NCBI RefSeq assembly: GCF_000002425.4
Contig: NC_037269.1
Span: 14,915,309-14,979,308 of the forward strand
Source of the DNA: Physcomitrium patens
Taxonomy: Eukaryota > Streptophyta > Bryopsida > Funariales > Funariaceae
Reading direction: 5' to 3'
Length of the DNA: 64,000 bases
In this document: piece after piece, positions 34,601-48,681 of the stretch
Layout: the number at the start of each line of letters is the position of its first letter
How positions within the stretch are numbered: the first letter of the stretch is position 1
Position numbers and translations under genes: made by a program
The notes under the pieces: model-generated
Databases searched by the model: none
What the model saw: only the letters and a program-made list of their open reading frames with translations
Told to the model about the DNA's origin: nothing

Positions 34601-35968
34601 AAAATAATCCATAATAAATCTTAAAAGAATCTTTAAAAAATCATGAAGAAATATTAGAATAATAAAATATATATCTTAAATAAATCTCAATCAAGTCCTA
34701 ATTTTAACCCTAATTGAAATCCTAATGGACTTCAATCAAATCCTAGACCAAATCTTAAACTCTAAACAAATTTAAAATCCTAAATCAAATCCTAAATAAA
34801 CCTTAAATCCGAAATTAAAACTTAGATAAATTCTAAATCCTAAATTAAACCTTAGGTAAATTCTAAATTCTAAATCAAATTCTAAAAAAATCCTAAATCC
34901 TAAACTAAATTAAATCATAATTTTGACAAATTAAAATCATAATATCTATTGATTAAATCATTGATCTTGCTTGAAAATTTATACATCTCTCACTTCTTAG
35001 TTTTAAAATAGTACAATAAATTTGAAGACAATTGTACTTATTAAATAAAAGAAAAACCCTAAAACTTGCTCGAGTATTAGCTAGCCTCTAACTCCAATCT
35101 AAATGTTGAACTTTTAGTACCAATATCTCTTTTTCAAACCATTCAATTGTTTTCAAATTTTACATATGTATAAAAAATCAAGTCTATTATTCCTATACAT
35201 AAATTTCATTCCAATTTAATTAGTAGAGAGCTAAAGTTCTTAAAAATCCTAACTACCTTTCAAAGTCTAATTTTAGAGACCTCAACCTACTTAAAATTTA
35301 ATAACCTTCAATTTAAGTGTTTGATCAAGTTCAAACTTATAACATAAATTTTTGACAACTATTCTCATAAGTTATCAAAATTTGAACCATAGATCTATTA
35401 ACAAACTCATGAAATTCTCTAAAACATAATATCCTTTTTATTTCACAACTTCTAAAATCAACCAAAATAACTATGACTTTGCAAAGCTCTTACAAAATCA
35501 TCACACACTCAAATCACTCAAAATCAATGTTCAAATAAACCTTATCAAGTCAACTCTCAAATTCCTTTCTTTGATTTGCAAAAAACCCCAAAATTGCCAT
35601 TAGTGCCTGATTTTGTGCCTCAAGGTCTGATTTTGATCCAAGTTGCTAATTGGTCTTCTTCAGGTATCAAATTTTACTCTTTTGAGTTAATTTTTTACTA
35701 AAATCAACTCCTAATTTCTTCCTATATATGCTCATATTCTTTATTTTTTTAATCTATCTTGATTTTCCTTATTTATGGTCTTACAAAGTAAGTAGAAGTC
35801 TACTTTATAAAAAGGTAGCATTTATACCTTTAGTTTTTTTTTTTTTTTTTTTTTTTACTATTGTCTATTTTCTAAGATAATTTGCTATAATATTTGAAGT
35901 AAGATCTTCTATAATGTAATAATTTTTTCACCTTTTTTACTTATTAGTTATGTTACATCATGACAACA
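34601..35968 (+). repeat. Repeat family F2, copy 2
   Basis: Starts inside the LTR of copy E. Minisatellite at about 34680-34930 (aatcctaa-type units), then the F2 unique block (aatgttgaacttttagtacc at 35103, gctaattggtcttcttcagg at 35644), T23 at 35834-35856, and the end ttacatcatgacaaca at 35953-35968. Co-linear with copy 3 (37022-38610), to which it is most similar. Confidence 0.75.
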
Positions 35969-35984
35969 ATACACCATTGGAATT

Positions 35985-37021
35985 CATCAACAAGAAGGTA
36001 TATATGTTGGTTTTGATTCATCAAGCATTATTTATATTGTTCAATCAATTGGCACATTATTATATGTATGTTTTTAAAATTTTTGTTTTGAAGAGAATAT
36101 ATTTCCATGTATTTTAAGAAGAATATTTAATCAATAAAGAAATATAATACTTATGTATTTGGGATACTAAAAATGTTTACAATAAATCTTAATCCTAGAA
36201 CATCTTTGGCTGAAACTAAAGTTGCCAAGATTTTACATCTAAAATGGATTACAAATGAAATACTTCATAGTTTCAATGATATACCTCACATTAGAAGAGT
36301 TTTTATTAATGATGATATATCCATTTAAATATATCTTTACCTTATACAATAAAAAATCTTGATATTAAAAACAATAAAATCAAATTGAGTACAAAATTAT
36401 TTATTCTATATTATACTATAAAAAATATTTGGGATAGACCATCTATTATAATAAATGAATCATTTACATGCATGATTGTAAAATTTCTTTTTTACTAAGA
36501 AAAAGATCCTGAACTTAAAACCATTGAAGAAGCAATGTATTGTCTTCACTTGTTAAAATAAGAAAATGCCATCAAGAAAGAATATATCACTTTGCGTAAG
36601 AAGAAAGTCTTTGGTCCAATTGTGGATACTCTTATATATTGCCTTATGAAATATAAGATGGTATTAGTATAAGATATCAAAGGTGAAATAATCTACTATG
36701 AAGCTTATCTTGTTGCCTAAGGATTTATCCAATGGTTAGGCATTGATTACAAATCTATATATTTTCCAATCATATATTCAATTATATTTCAATATATTAT
36801 TGGAATGGCAGTCCATGCTACTCTTAAAATACATATCATGAATGTGATAACTGCATATCTATATGGTTCTCTTAATGTATATATTTATATGAAAGTTTCA
36901 TTTGGTTTGAAAAAAGAACCTCTAAATGCATATGTTCTAAGATAATATCTTGGTATTAAATTACATAAGACCTTGTATGCTCTAAAAAAATATGAACGCA
37001 TGTGATATCAATATTGTTGTA
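35985..37021 (+). pseudogene. Ty1/copia relic H, RT N-terminal half
   Basis: On the plus strand the segment after 36500 reads as copia reverse transcriptase: ELKTIEEAMYC, then KKVFGPIVDT, DIKGEIIYYEAYLVA, GIDYKSIYFP, NVITAYLYGSLNVYIYMKV and LYALKKYERM. These correspond to the RYKARLVAKGF, YSPV, DVKTAFL-G, IYMxxPEGF and SLYGLKQ signposts of the family. About six stops interrupt it. The first 500 bp are too decayed to assign. The reading continues after the F2 insertion at 38609. Confidence 0.75.
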
Positions 37022-38608
37022 TTGCATGAAATCTTGCTCAAGAATACATCAAGCTTTTGGCTGTGGAAGGTAGAATGGAAATTGCTACAATAAAATCCTA
37101 ACTCTAATAGAATATTAAATAAACTCTAATTAAATCTAAAAAAATATTAAACAAGATTTAATCAAATTCAAAAAAAAACTTGAAGAAATTCCAAAAGAAA
37201 TAATAAGAAATCTTGAAGGAATTGAAAGAAAATCCACAATAAATCTTAAAAGTATCCTTAAGAAATCCTAAAAAATATAAGAATAATCACAAATATATCT
37301 CAAATAAATTTCAATCAAGTTTTAATTTAATCCTAATTGAAATCCTAAAAGACTTCAATAAAACCTTGGACAAATTCTAAACTCTAAACCAAATCCTAAA
37401 CAAATTCTAAACCCTAAATTAAATCCTAAATAAATCCTAAATACTAGACCAAATCCTAAAAAAATCCTAAAAAAATCCTAAATCCTATACCAAATCCTAA
37501 AAAAATCCTAAATCCTAAATCAAACCCTAAACCAAATCCTAAGCAAATCCTAATCAATTCAATTTATCTCTAGTATTGTTTAGCACCTCAATATCTACCA
37601 ATTGAACCATTGATCTTGCTTAAAAATTTACAAACTTTTTAACAATTAAGTTAGCAATAAGCACATAAATTTTAAAAATAATTGCTCTTATCAAATAGAA
37701 GAAAAATCCTAAAATTTTCTTGGGTATTGGCCTACCTCCTAGTCTAATCTAAATGTTGAATTTTTAGTGCCAATATCTCCTTTTTAAACTATTCAATTAT
37801 TCTCAAATTTCACATATGTGTAGAAAATTAAGTCTATTATCCTTACACGCAAATTTTATCTCAATCCAAGTAGTAAATTTATAAAAATCTTAGAAATCCT
37901 AACTACCTCTTAAAGTCCAATTTTTGAAACTTCAACCCACTTAAAATTCAATAATCTTCAATTCAACCATTTGATCAAACTTAAACTTAAAAAATATACT
38001 TTTGACAACTATTTTCATAAATCTTCAAAATTTGAACTATAGATCTACTACCAAGCTCATAAAATTTTCCAAAACATAATAACTTTTTTATTATATAAAT
38101 TCCGAAGTCACCTAAAACAACTATGACTTTATAAAGCTCTTTCAAAGTCATTACATACTCAAATCATACAAAATCAATGCTTAAATAAACTTTTTTAAAT
38201 TTGCTCTCAAATTCTACTTTTTGATCTACAAAAAAATCCCCTAAGTTGCCACAAGTGCTCAATTTTGTGCTTTAGGATCTGATTTTGATCCAAGTTGATA
38301 ACTAGTCTTCTTTGGGTATCAAATTTTACCCTTTTGAGTTAATTTTTACTAAAATCAACTTCTAATTTCCTCTTATACATGCTTATATTATTTATTTTTC
38401 TAATCTATCTTGATTTTTCTTATTTATGGCCTTATAAAGTAAGTAGAAGCCTACTTTACAAAAGGTAGTATTTACACCTTTAGTTTTACTTTCTTTTGGA
38501 CTATTGTCTATTTTCTAAGATAATTTGCTATAATATTTGAAGTAAGATCTTCTATAATATAATAATTTATTCACCCTTTTTACATATTAATTGTGTTATA
38601 TCATGATA
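37022..38608 (+). repeat. Repeat family F2, copy 3, inserted in copia H
   Basis: It begins with a tract like 50750-50800 (cttttggctgtggaagg at 37052), then the minisatellite (37090-37560), the F2 unique block and an end near tgttatatcatgataa (38594). It splits the copia RT between its SLYGLKQ-like block and the YIDD box, so F2 is mobile and younger than element H. Both borders can be read TG...CA, as for a solo LTR of about 1.59 kb. Confidence 0.75.
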
Positions 38609-39700
38609 ATATCTCTAAGATTATTTAATTACAAATAAATTTATAAGTGATCTACTAATCTTTTATTTATTTATCAAACGAGATAAAATTAATTTTCATC
38701 ACTATATATATTGATGATCTTAACTTAGTGGGTACTAGATTTACATGCATTGCAGTTATTAACTTATTTATCCATGAGAATGAAAATACTAGAAAAAATA
38801 ATTTTCTACATTGGTCTTTAATTTAAGCATTGCACAAATAGTAGCATTTTTTTCTATTAACTAATATATGTTAGACAAATCTTGTAGAGATTCAATATGA
38901 TTGATATTTATCCATTGTCAATACCAATGGTTGGACATAGTCGTGATGGTAACAATCCATACTTCCCATGTAAAGAAGAAGAAGAAATATTAGAAAATCA
39001 ATATCTATATCTTGTAGCAGTTGAAACATTTTTATACTTAACAACATCTACAAGACAAAATATTACATTTGGAGTTACTATTCTTACAAGATACAATGCA
39101 CATTCACTACTACAACATTTGAATCATATCAAATATCTATTATATTATTTAAAAGATACTAAAGACTTGACAATAATTTACATATAATTTACAGATTCAA
39201 AATTAGTTAGATATTATCATACAAGATATAAATCTGATATTGCAATAGCTAAATTTCAAATAGGCTATGTATTCTTAAAACATAAAGGTATACTATTATG
39301 GAAATTAATGAAACAAACTATAACTACAACTTCATCCAACTATGTAAAAATTATTACTTTACATGAAGCATCTCAAGAATGTATATGATTGTGATCAATT
39401 GATAAACTCATTCAAACAACTTGTGGACTTTTATATGATGATTTTTCAACTATTTTCCATAAAAACAATAATACTTGCATTACATAGATGCAAGTTGGTT
39501 TCATTAAAGGTGACAAGAAAAAGCATATTGATTCAAAATATTTTAATTATATCCATAATTAGGTTTTTAATCAAGCACTTAAAATATAAAAAAATTCAAT
39601 CTACAAATAATCTTACTAATTTTTTTATCAAAGCTCTCCTTTTATGCAACCATCACCAACTTACTTATGGCATTGGTATGAGGTAACTTATTTTTTTTGA
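38609..39700 (+). pseudogene. Ty1/copia relic H, RT C-terminal half and RNase H
   Basis: The catalytic box YIDD is at 38707-38718, followed by LNLVGT. Then come YPLSIPMVGHS (after 38897), FPCKEEEEILENQYLYL, FLYLTTSTRQNITFGV and IKYLLYYLKDTKDL. RNase H follows with YKSDIAIAKFQIGYVFL, TTTSSNYVKIITLHEASQE and HQLTYGIGMR at about 39660. This is the C-terminal end of a copia polyprotein; no LTR or polypurine tract was recognised after it. Confidence 0.8.
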
Positions 39701-39759
39701 GCAAGAAAGTAATGAATTCTTTAAATAATTAAAAAAAATTATGTTGTATTCTTTTTCCT

Positions 39760-41020
39760 TCATCTATGGTTTTTGTCCTTGAATACAATAAGGTTTTATT
39801 GAAGCAACAGCTATCAATCCACTCTCAAGTTTATGAAAAATCTAATCTATTTGAGGATTACACTTTTGTAACTACAAGAATTCTAAAATAATTAAATGCA
39901 AAAGAAATCCAATGACATTGAATATTACTAAGCTATTATGATCTTTAGTTGTTATATCTAAAAGAACCATTTGATAAGTATTATCTTAAGAAGATAAAAA
40001 ATAATTATCTATTATTTCTATATATAATAATTTATTTTTTTTTAACTTGAGATATTTTTTATTTTTTTTAAAAAAAATTATCTATAAAAATAAGAAAATC
40101 TTTTTAAATTTAACAAAGTCAAGACTTTATAATTTTTTTTCTTAAATAAATTCTTATTGTAAAATAAGGTGAAGGATGTGAAAAAAAATAAAATAAGGCC
40201 TTTATTAGATGTTACATTAGATTTTAGCTTTGTGATCCCTGTTGTAGTTGAAAAAATTAGTTTTCCAATACATTATCATCTTTAAAAACTATGCTTTTTA
40301 TTTTGTGATAATGTTGCTTCTTTAGGCAATATTGAGTAGTGTGCTTAGATTCTCTATAATATAAGTATAATTCTTCTTAACAATATTAATTCTTTTCTTA
40401 TTTAATAAGAAGTTTGAAATATATCATGTTAAATTGGTTTAGGTTTTGACTTTGATGAATAAACTTTTAAAAACTTAGAAGTAGTTGCCATAACCTAACT
40501 AATACCTCTCCAACCAAATCTTTGTTCTTGGCATCTTTCAAAGAGTTAATTATCACATACATTAGCTTAAGCGATAAATTACTTCAATGAATTTTTTTTT
40601 GGCATTGTTAATAATAAATATTTGATATTATCTTTCAAACTATATCATAATTTATTGATAAGGACTTTATTATTTCAAACCATATTGTAAACAAGGTTTT
40701 AGAATTTTGTAGCATATATGGTGGTTGAATATAATTCTTATTGTAAAGATAGAACTTTGGTCTTTGTTAATTTTTTCAATTTTATCTAAATATAGCTATA
40801 AATACTTCTAAAAATAAATTTGAATTATAAAAGATTTATAAATTATTTTCTATTAAAGGTATAAATCAAGAAAGAGCACTTCTAAATAAAATTGCACATA
40901 TGAATCCAACTTAAATAAATCCATCAAGTTATTGGAAAAGATGCAATATTAGATAGATCTTTGATTATTGTAGAAATCTTCAAAACTTTGATCTTATTCC
41001 ATCAAACCTCTTAGACATGC
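39760..41020 (-). mobile_element. Gypsy fragment G (B-like): protease to gag region
   Basis: It matches copy B from about 9030 to 9910: the block ctatttgaggattaca at 39847 (compare 9086), the zinc-knuckle/protease segment around 40200-40400, and the block ccatcaaacctcttagacatgctta at 41000-41024 (compare 9887-9908). Heavily mutated, without open frames. It is interrupted at 41021 by F3 and continues at 42231. Confidence 0.65.
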
Positions 41021-42230
41021 TTATGATTATAAAATTTCTCTTTTCAATCCAAATTACAAGATGGCCTTAATTAAGAGTTTCTTTTAATTGGTGGTATAAA
41101 GTAGAAGTAGCAACAATAAGAAAAAAAAATGAAAAACATAAAAACAAGTGAAACAAGTGGAATCAAACAATTATACACTACAAAACTAGTCATAGTCTAT
41201 TCTTTGAGTTTTTTCCTAATAAAAAGTAAAAAGTAAAAGTAAAAAATTATTTTTTTTATCTTTCTAATTATATTAAACATATAAATCTAAGATACTATGA
41301 GTAAGTTATAAAAATTTAAAAATAATAATTAAATAAATAAAAAATTAAGTAAATAATTTTTACTTCAAGGAAAACTTGCTTAAGAGATTAAGAGTTCGAG
41401 CCTCTCCAAGGCTCACAAGTAGTATATATGGGTGTCTAAGAGAGGCCACGAGGCCTTAGTCTTATCCTCCTAACTACCTTCAAGGTGCTACAATCCATAT
41501 GGAACTTAAATACTTCCTTTCTTACAAGGATTGCACCAGCTGCTGGTCTTCCTATTTTCTATTAGTAAAACCAATAATTCTATATTTTTTACTTCACTAT
41601 AGTGTTTAAAAATACCCTACTAGCATAAGAACCTTGTGTGGCCTTCAAATCTTACTCAATTTCTTCATAATGGCTCCCAAAGTGATAAAACTCATTTTTA
41701 TCAAAGTCTTGGAAATTGGTCTAAAACTTCCTAAAATATTCTAAATAAATTCAAAAAATCCGTGTAATGGTTTTTTAATACTAATATCAGTTTAAGACTA
41801 TGATTTTCTATCTTGATGATTTTTTATAGTAATAAAATCAATTTAAATCTACTATAAATCCTACTTTTTATATAAATAACTAAAAAGACATGATGTTCTT
41901 TCTCATGCTTCATCCAACTACTAACTAATATATATAGTTTTTTTTATAATTGATATATATAGATATAAGGCCAATATAAATATTAACCTTAATAAATAAC
42001 CCTCAATACTCAATAATAAAAAAAATATTAAATCAACTAAAATAATTACCTCCAAGACTTACTAAGACTTCATCTCTACAACTAACATTTTAATTTTCTA
42101 TTTTTCTAAAGATCTCTATACTATTCACTATATATTGTGGTTCTAAGTACTCAAAATGTATTTTTTTATCCTAAAAAAACTAGTGAATTAATTTGATGAC
42201 TTACAATACTTATCCTTACGTCCTTCATAG
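41021..42230 (+). repeat. Repeat family F3, copy 1, inserted in gypsy fragment G
   Basis: Same order of blocks as 48682-49914: attacaagatggcc (41050), aacaagtggaatcaaac (41152), aaaactagtcatagtctatt, aggccttagtc (41451), ctacctt-caaggtgcta (41474), an actagtgaattaatttgatgac end (42179). The flanking gypsy sequence is continuous across it, so this is a clean insertion of about 1.2 kb, as expected for a solo LTR. Confidence 0.75.
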
Positions 42231-42560
42231 TTGAAGTAGCAAGACTTCATAGATTTAATTGTAAACTTTATCTACTTGCTTCCTTCAAATGTATATTTTT
42301 TTGGCATAGAATCTAAACTTCATTGTTGACTTCTTCCATAGGTATAAGAATAGTACCTCCATAGTTTGCCTTTTTAATACTTAATCTTATTTGAAGAATT
42401 TATAAGTATTATAATACTTAATCAATGGCATTTTTAATACTTATAAATTTAGAAGTATCAATGCCTTTTTAATACTTAATCTTATTTGAAGAATTTATAA
42501 TCTACTTTTTTTTGGCAATAGCTATTCTAATTTTAATACTATATTAATTTTTGATATTTC
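42231..42560 (-). mobile_element. Gypsy fragment G, remainder
   Basis: Continues the B-like gag segment: tcttccataggtataagaatagtacctccata (42331) parallels 10013-10044. Around 42365-42510 a short tract (aatacttaatcttatttgaagaatttataa) is duplicated at a distance of about 98 bp. Confidence 0.55.
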
Positions 42561-42599
42561 TGATCTAAGTAAATATGTATGTATGTTATACATGTATAT

Positions 42600-44400
42600 G
42601 TAATCTTAAGGCTTCAGATTTGGATGTTTTTTTATCTATCTAAATATTAAAGATCAAGCAAATCAAGCTTATTTCTATAATATCTATTTCTTCTACTCCT
42701 ATCTTGAGGAATTGATGGCTTACCAAATAACTCATTCTTGCTATTAAAAAAAACTACATCTTGACTAAGAATCATTTTTTTTTCAAATAAAAAAATCTTT
42801 TATCTTTTTTCTATATTTGAATATATAACATGAATATCTTTTTTTGTCTTTGCATCAAGCTTTTAATGCTTATTTTTTGATATATAATATTAAGCAAGAT
42901 AATCAAAACCATGCACATATTCAATAGAATATTTTTTACTATAAAAAACTTTATATGGTGCTATACCACCAAATCTTATAAGAAAAAAATAACTACAAGT
43001 CTTAATCACAAACTAAGTAGCATACTTTCAATGCTAATGATCTAGCTTGATATTATTTAGAAGTATTTGTATTACTTCAAAAATGATCTATATCATACTT
43101 GAGATTAGCTGTGTACCAAATGCCTTCAACCTTGTTCTTAATCTAAATATACAACATATATCTTATTCTTAGTTTGAAGAAATACAAGGCTATAGTAATT
43201 GGTATATTTATCAATCTATACACTTAATTATTTGGTACTACTAAAATTATCTATATAAAAAAAATCAAGATCAAATACTACCACATCTAAAGTACCATCA
43301 ATATACTTGTACTTATGTATAAAAGATTGTCTTTGAGCCTTATCAATAATATATAATTTATATGTGGATATCTTATCTTTTTTATAATTGATTTTTAATC
43401 CTTTGATACTATTCACATCTTTTGCTTCTTCTATCATATGCATCAAAGCATGTTCTAATACTTAATGCAATTCAATGAATGTATAACTTGAAATAGATGA
43501 ATTAATAATTACAACAACTTTGTCAATTTTACAAGCTATAAAGTAAGTTTTATTATTAAGTATGCATTACATGAAAAAATCACCTTAAAAAAAGATTCAA
43601 TCAATTTTATTTTCATCTAAATTAAATTTAAAACCTTTCTTATAGAAATTCACAGCTAACAAGGATGTATTATATGTTTGAAGAATCTAATATAAATCTT
43701 AGAAGAATGTAATTTTTTTTAAGATTCAAAATTGTGAAGTTGAATGATTGCATTCTTATTGACATTGAGAAGCTTAGTCATATTTACTTAGATATATATA
43801 TTTACTACATTTTCAATGCGAATATAATGGCATAATTGAGACAATAATATAATTATTTCTTGTCACTTATATGATGCTTCTTAGATTTATTGAACAACAA
43901 CAATACCAATATTTTTTGTATCACTATTATTTATTCTTGGATACTTTACATCACTTTGTCAATGTTTCTTATGTCTACAAGTCTTAAAATTACTTCTAGA
44001 ATTATCAATCTTTGATTTTTTTTTCAATTTTCATAAAAGGTAGAAGCCACTACTCGCCCATCAAATTTTTAAAAAATAAAATTATTGTCCTTGGTACAAT
44101 CCTTGATTTTAACATTGTTTTAAGTCTTGATCTTTTTAAACTTAGATCTAAAGCAAAATTTGAGTCATATATTTAGGTCTATCACAAATCTATACACAAA
44201 ATATCAGATTTAAAATATCCTTCTGATTTGACCAAAAATTGCTCTTATAATACTTGCTTTAATAAATAGGATATCTATCATATTTTATTATAAAAATTTT
44301 GTACATTGCTTTAAAATTGCTTTAAAATTGCTTCTTAAATCTTCTTTGTGATCTTCCTAGTCCTACCTCTAATCTCTATATATACTTCTATTATTCTTTA
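42600..44400 (-). pseudogene. Ty1/copia fragment M: integrase N-terminus and upstream
   Basis: Minus-strand frame 43446-43228 reads GLKINYKKDK, CX-type tail replaced by YKLYIIDKAQRQSF, then DVVVFDLDFFYID. This matches the layout of the copia GAG-pre-integrase/HHCC segment (…C-x-GK-x-R-x-F…) and the start of the integrase core (…H-D-x…F-ID). Upstream (43600-43700) a translation LLAVNFYKKGFKFNLD fits the conserved stretch after the copia protease. All parts are frameshifted and truncated. It is a different copy and orientation from element H. Confidence 0.55.
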
Positions 44401-47400
44401 ACAAAACAATACAACATCATACACATCCACACGTATTTGGAAAAAAGATTGAAAGTCCTTTACTATCTCCAAATTCTAATTGTTTTCTTAAATCCTATCT
44501 TTGTTCAAACTAGATCTTTATCTATATCGAATGTACATCTATTTAGGATCCATATCCACCTTGAACTTCATCCAACCAGTCAAGCATAGTTACTATAAAC
44601 AATACAATAAGTATGTATGATCTACTTTCATAGTGACAAGGATGTATTGGCCTAATTTATTGATTTGATCAATATTTGATTAACAATCACAAATATTTTT
44701 TCTTTAAAGATTTCTTCTTTCTTATATGTACTACTGAGGTAGAAAATAAAAAATAATTCTTTTCTTTTTTTGCATTTCTTTATTAAAGAATAAAAACTAT
44801 ACAACTTCTTCCGTGATCTCTTCTTGTTTTCTTTATACATCAACTAAACAAGCACATTCCATGATTATGGCAATACAATAAGAACAAAAAAAAGACATAC
44901 TTTATTTTCTATTTTACCACCAAAGTTAATATATTAATCCTTAAGGTCAAAAATTTTGTGAAAAAAATTCTTTATAAGTTTTCTATTAGCATACTATAGA
45001 TTGTGGAATTTCTTTATAAAAAAGAAACTCAATATTTACTTTTAACAACTAATGGATTTAATCCAAAACATCTCATATTTTCTTTATTGACTTATATTTG
45101 CATATGTCTGTTAACTACAAAGGCTTAACATTCAAAGCAATTAATACTTGAGCTTCCATCTTATTTGACTCTTATTTTTATTTTTTATCTATATATGTAG
45201 GATATTTTAATGTTTTGTCTATATATATATATATATATATATAGAGTTTACAAATACACATTAAGTACTTCATTACAAATGTCTATGTACCATGATTCTT
45301 TTCAATTAACCAATCAATACAATGGTCGATCAAAAATAATGCCATTGATAAGATTAAAAAAATATAATTGCTATAAGCAACAAGATTATTTAAAAATAAC
45401 AAATCTTAAAAGAAGAATAGAAAAATAATCAAAAAATGTTGTATTAGCAACAATAACAAAGAGTAACGATACCAAGTTATGATGAAGTAGAAATCTTAAT
45501 AGCAATCATTCTCAATATCAAAAATAGTAATAATAATATTTAGTAATAATCAAAATCAAAAACAGTAAGAGCAAGCAAGATAGCAATAATTGGCTAGACT
45601 ATTAAAATTTTTGTCAATGAATATAAAAATGAGAAGATTTAAATCTAAAAGCAAGTAAAAAAGCAATTAATGGATCTAATTTCTTTATAAAAGAAATAAA
45701 TATTTTTTTAATTAAGTTTATTATTGAATAATTATATTGTAATCATGGATATAAGTATTTAAGTAATAGGAGCTAACTTTAAAAAAAAAGATACTTGGTA
45801 CCATCTTATATCATATAAGAATTGGCATTTGTTAGATGTCCACAATAATTTAATCTCTACCACCTATGAATCCCACAATTGACTCATCAATAGATTTAAA
45901 TGCAAAAAATATACTAATGGTTCTTAAAGTCATTAGTTTAGAGAATTAATAGGAGAATTTTGAAATAAATAGCAATTAATTGGATGTAGAGGCTAAAATA
46001 GGTCTTTTGCAAAAATTCCTTGAAAAATAATTCCAAAGCATATAGTCTTTTTTTTAATTTAGCTAATATAAGTCTTGATGTGATACTATTGGTTTTTATG
46101 GATATTAAAAAAAATTAAATTATATTAGAAGATGAGGTGGAATCCTTGATTTAAAACTATCCAATAAAGACAAAAATAAAAAGAAGAATAGGAAAGCAAA
46201 GGGAAAAAAAAGAAAAAAAGAAAAAATTAATAAATAAATAAATAAATGATGGATGGTAGGCAAAAGATTGCTTTTGAATTCCAGTAGCCTTTCTATCAAT
46301 AGGAGTCTGGGCTGCCTTGGACTCGGTCTCTCTTTTCATGTATTTTATTTATTTTTTTCTCTCTCTCACAATTCAAAAGCTATGATATTTGAGAACTAGT
46401 TTTGATCTTCTTTGCATTACAAGAGTACTACAATGTAGCCTTCTAAATCTCTATTATTTTTACAAATTTTTTTGTACGTATTTAAGGGTTCTGGTTGTTG
46501 AGGTGTTGCTCTGATTTGTGATTTATTACAATCCAATTTTTTTTTTTCTATGTTGTTTTTTGGTAGTGTTTCTTCATAGCTTGTAATGGTATTGTAGCTA
46601 TTGTCGATGTAATTTTGTTCTTTGCAGTAGTTCTTTCTTGTATGGCCATCAAATATTGAGAGGGAACAGCTTCCAATTTTTCCAGATACAAATCTAAACT
46701 CTCTCATTGCTCATCATTTTTTTTTTTTTTTTTTTTTTTTTTATTGAATGGCCTTCAACTAGAGAGGCGAGCAATACTAGTGATTTCACAAAATTGCTTG
46801 TTTTCTTCTTATTGTAGTTGATGTTACTAGTGGCTTAAGGCGATATCAAAAATTTAGAGAAATGTAATTGTATTGTTGATTCTATTTTTTTTGGCTAAAA
46901 AACCCTTCTTCCTAGAAGTTGGTCAACTTGATTTTGTTAAGCTATGGTTTTAGATTGTACAAACTTGTGATGATTATTATTAGTTCTTGATATTAAATCT
47001 TGATTTAATATTTACTTCATTAACTCCTTGGCTGATTGATTATCAACAAAGAGTCAACAGACAACAAGAATAGTTGCTAAATTTTAACAATAGAAGGACA
47101 ACATTTTTTTCTTTTTTTGTTATTATTTTAAGTGGTCAATGGTAAGTTTTGGCAATTCATACTAGTTGGTGAGCTTAGTAAGGTGTAGAAGCATGCTAGT
47201 ATTATTTGGTATCTACAACTTAGCAATAAAGCTTTTTCTTATTATATGGATGCTTCTAGCTCTAAATTATATTAAAATAGAGTAGTAGCTATAGGCTATG
47301 TTATTTCTTATTATCTTTTGGCTACAATCATTGGCTGAGGCCTTAAGAGCAAGTGTCAATCTTTTCTAAATTACACAAGCAACTTAAAACAAGAAGCACA

Positions 47401-48680
47401 TCAATGAAACAATTAAAATTTTGTAAAAACTATTTGCATCACAAGCCCTACCATGATCACTAAGAGGTGTTGAATAAGAGCTCTTAGGAAAAAAAATTTG
47501 TTGTTAGAACTAAATAGTCAAAATAAAAATTACTATTATAGTCCTGGTATTGCTCAGGGTTAGTAATTCAATTTCATTGATGGAGATTATTCAAGTACAA
47601 TAGATGGCATCAAGATCAATATTTATAGAGCATTGAGGTAGTGGAAGAAGAAGACAACCATGGAATAGCAGTAATCATTTTTTTAAGATGAGAATATAAT
47701 AACTAAATCTTAGGACTTCAATTCAATGAAGGTAGCATGTAGGAAGAATAGAAGTTGTCTCAAGTATTTTTTCCAAATTTATCTCTTTAAATGATCAAAA
47801 TCCAAGATTAATTGCAACGTCAAGAAATATACAAGACTACTATATTAATATTATTGAGATTTAGTGAATAAAAATATTTTGTATGAATTCTCATTAATAT
47901 AGATGAATCTAGTTTTCAAACAGATGAGTTATTATAGATGAAATTATTTAAAGTTGGTTGATTTCTTAATTTTGGATGAAAATTTATTTATATATGAAAA
48001 ATTATTCAAAAATAAAAATTTAGTTATAGATGAGAACTTATTTTAGGAGAATTTAAAATTTTTGATGAAAATTAATACTAAAATATATATATATAAGGTA
48101 AAATTAACTAAAATATAAATTATATAAATTTAAATTAGACCGTATGAAAAATTATCTTGTCAATATATGTTTTATTGAATTATTTCAATGCCTAGTATTA
48201 CTTTGTGATATATGGAAGTGATCGAAGGAGAATTTAATTAGTAGAGAATTGAGAAGCTAAAACAAAATAGGAGAGAAGTTAATCAATTTCATTGTAGGCT
48301 AATTAAAAAATCATTAGTAAATTTGAATAGATTATATGTTAGGAAGAATTATGTCAGTTACAATTAAATTTTTTATTAGAATTAACAAATACTTAATCAA
48401 ATACTAATAGGAACTTGTTGGATAATTTATGTAATTAAAATTATTAGAAATTTGAATAGACTTTCATCTAGTGGAGGAATTTATTTACTCCATACTACCT
48501 ATTTGATCTTTTTGGTAAAATTTTTAGTCACTCCTACAAAAATTGATAAATATAGCTAATTATATTTGGCAACTATAAGTAGATGTGGACTATATAAACT
48601 AAAAAAAAATTGATGGTAGTTTATAGTTTACAAGAAAATAAATATTTTTTGCTATCTAATTAATTATTTTTTAATAAAGT
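44401..48680. other. AT-rich sequence without recognised genes
   Basis: I cannot assign this stretch. It contains (TA)n at 45219-45243, T26 at 46717-46742 and repetitive tracts such as gatgaaa-type repeats at 47930-48070. Short frames (for example 46707-46417 on the minus strand) show no family features. It is probably decayed mobile DNA. Confidence 0.5.
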
Positions 48681-48681
48681 A

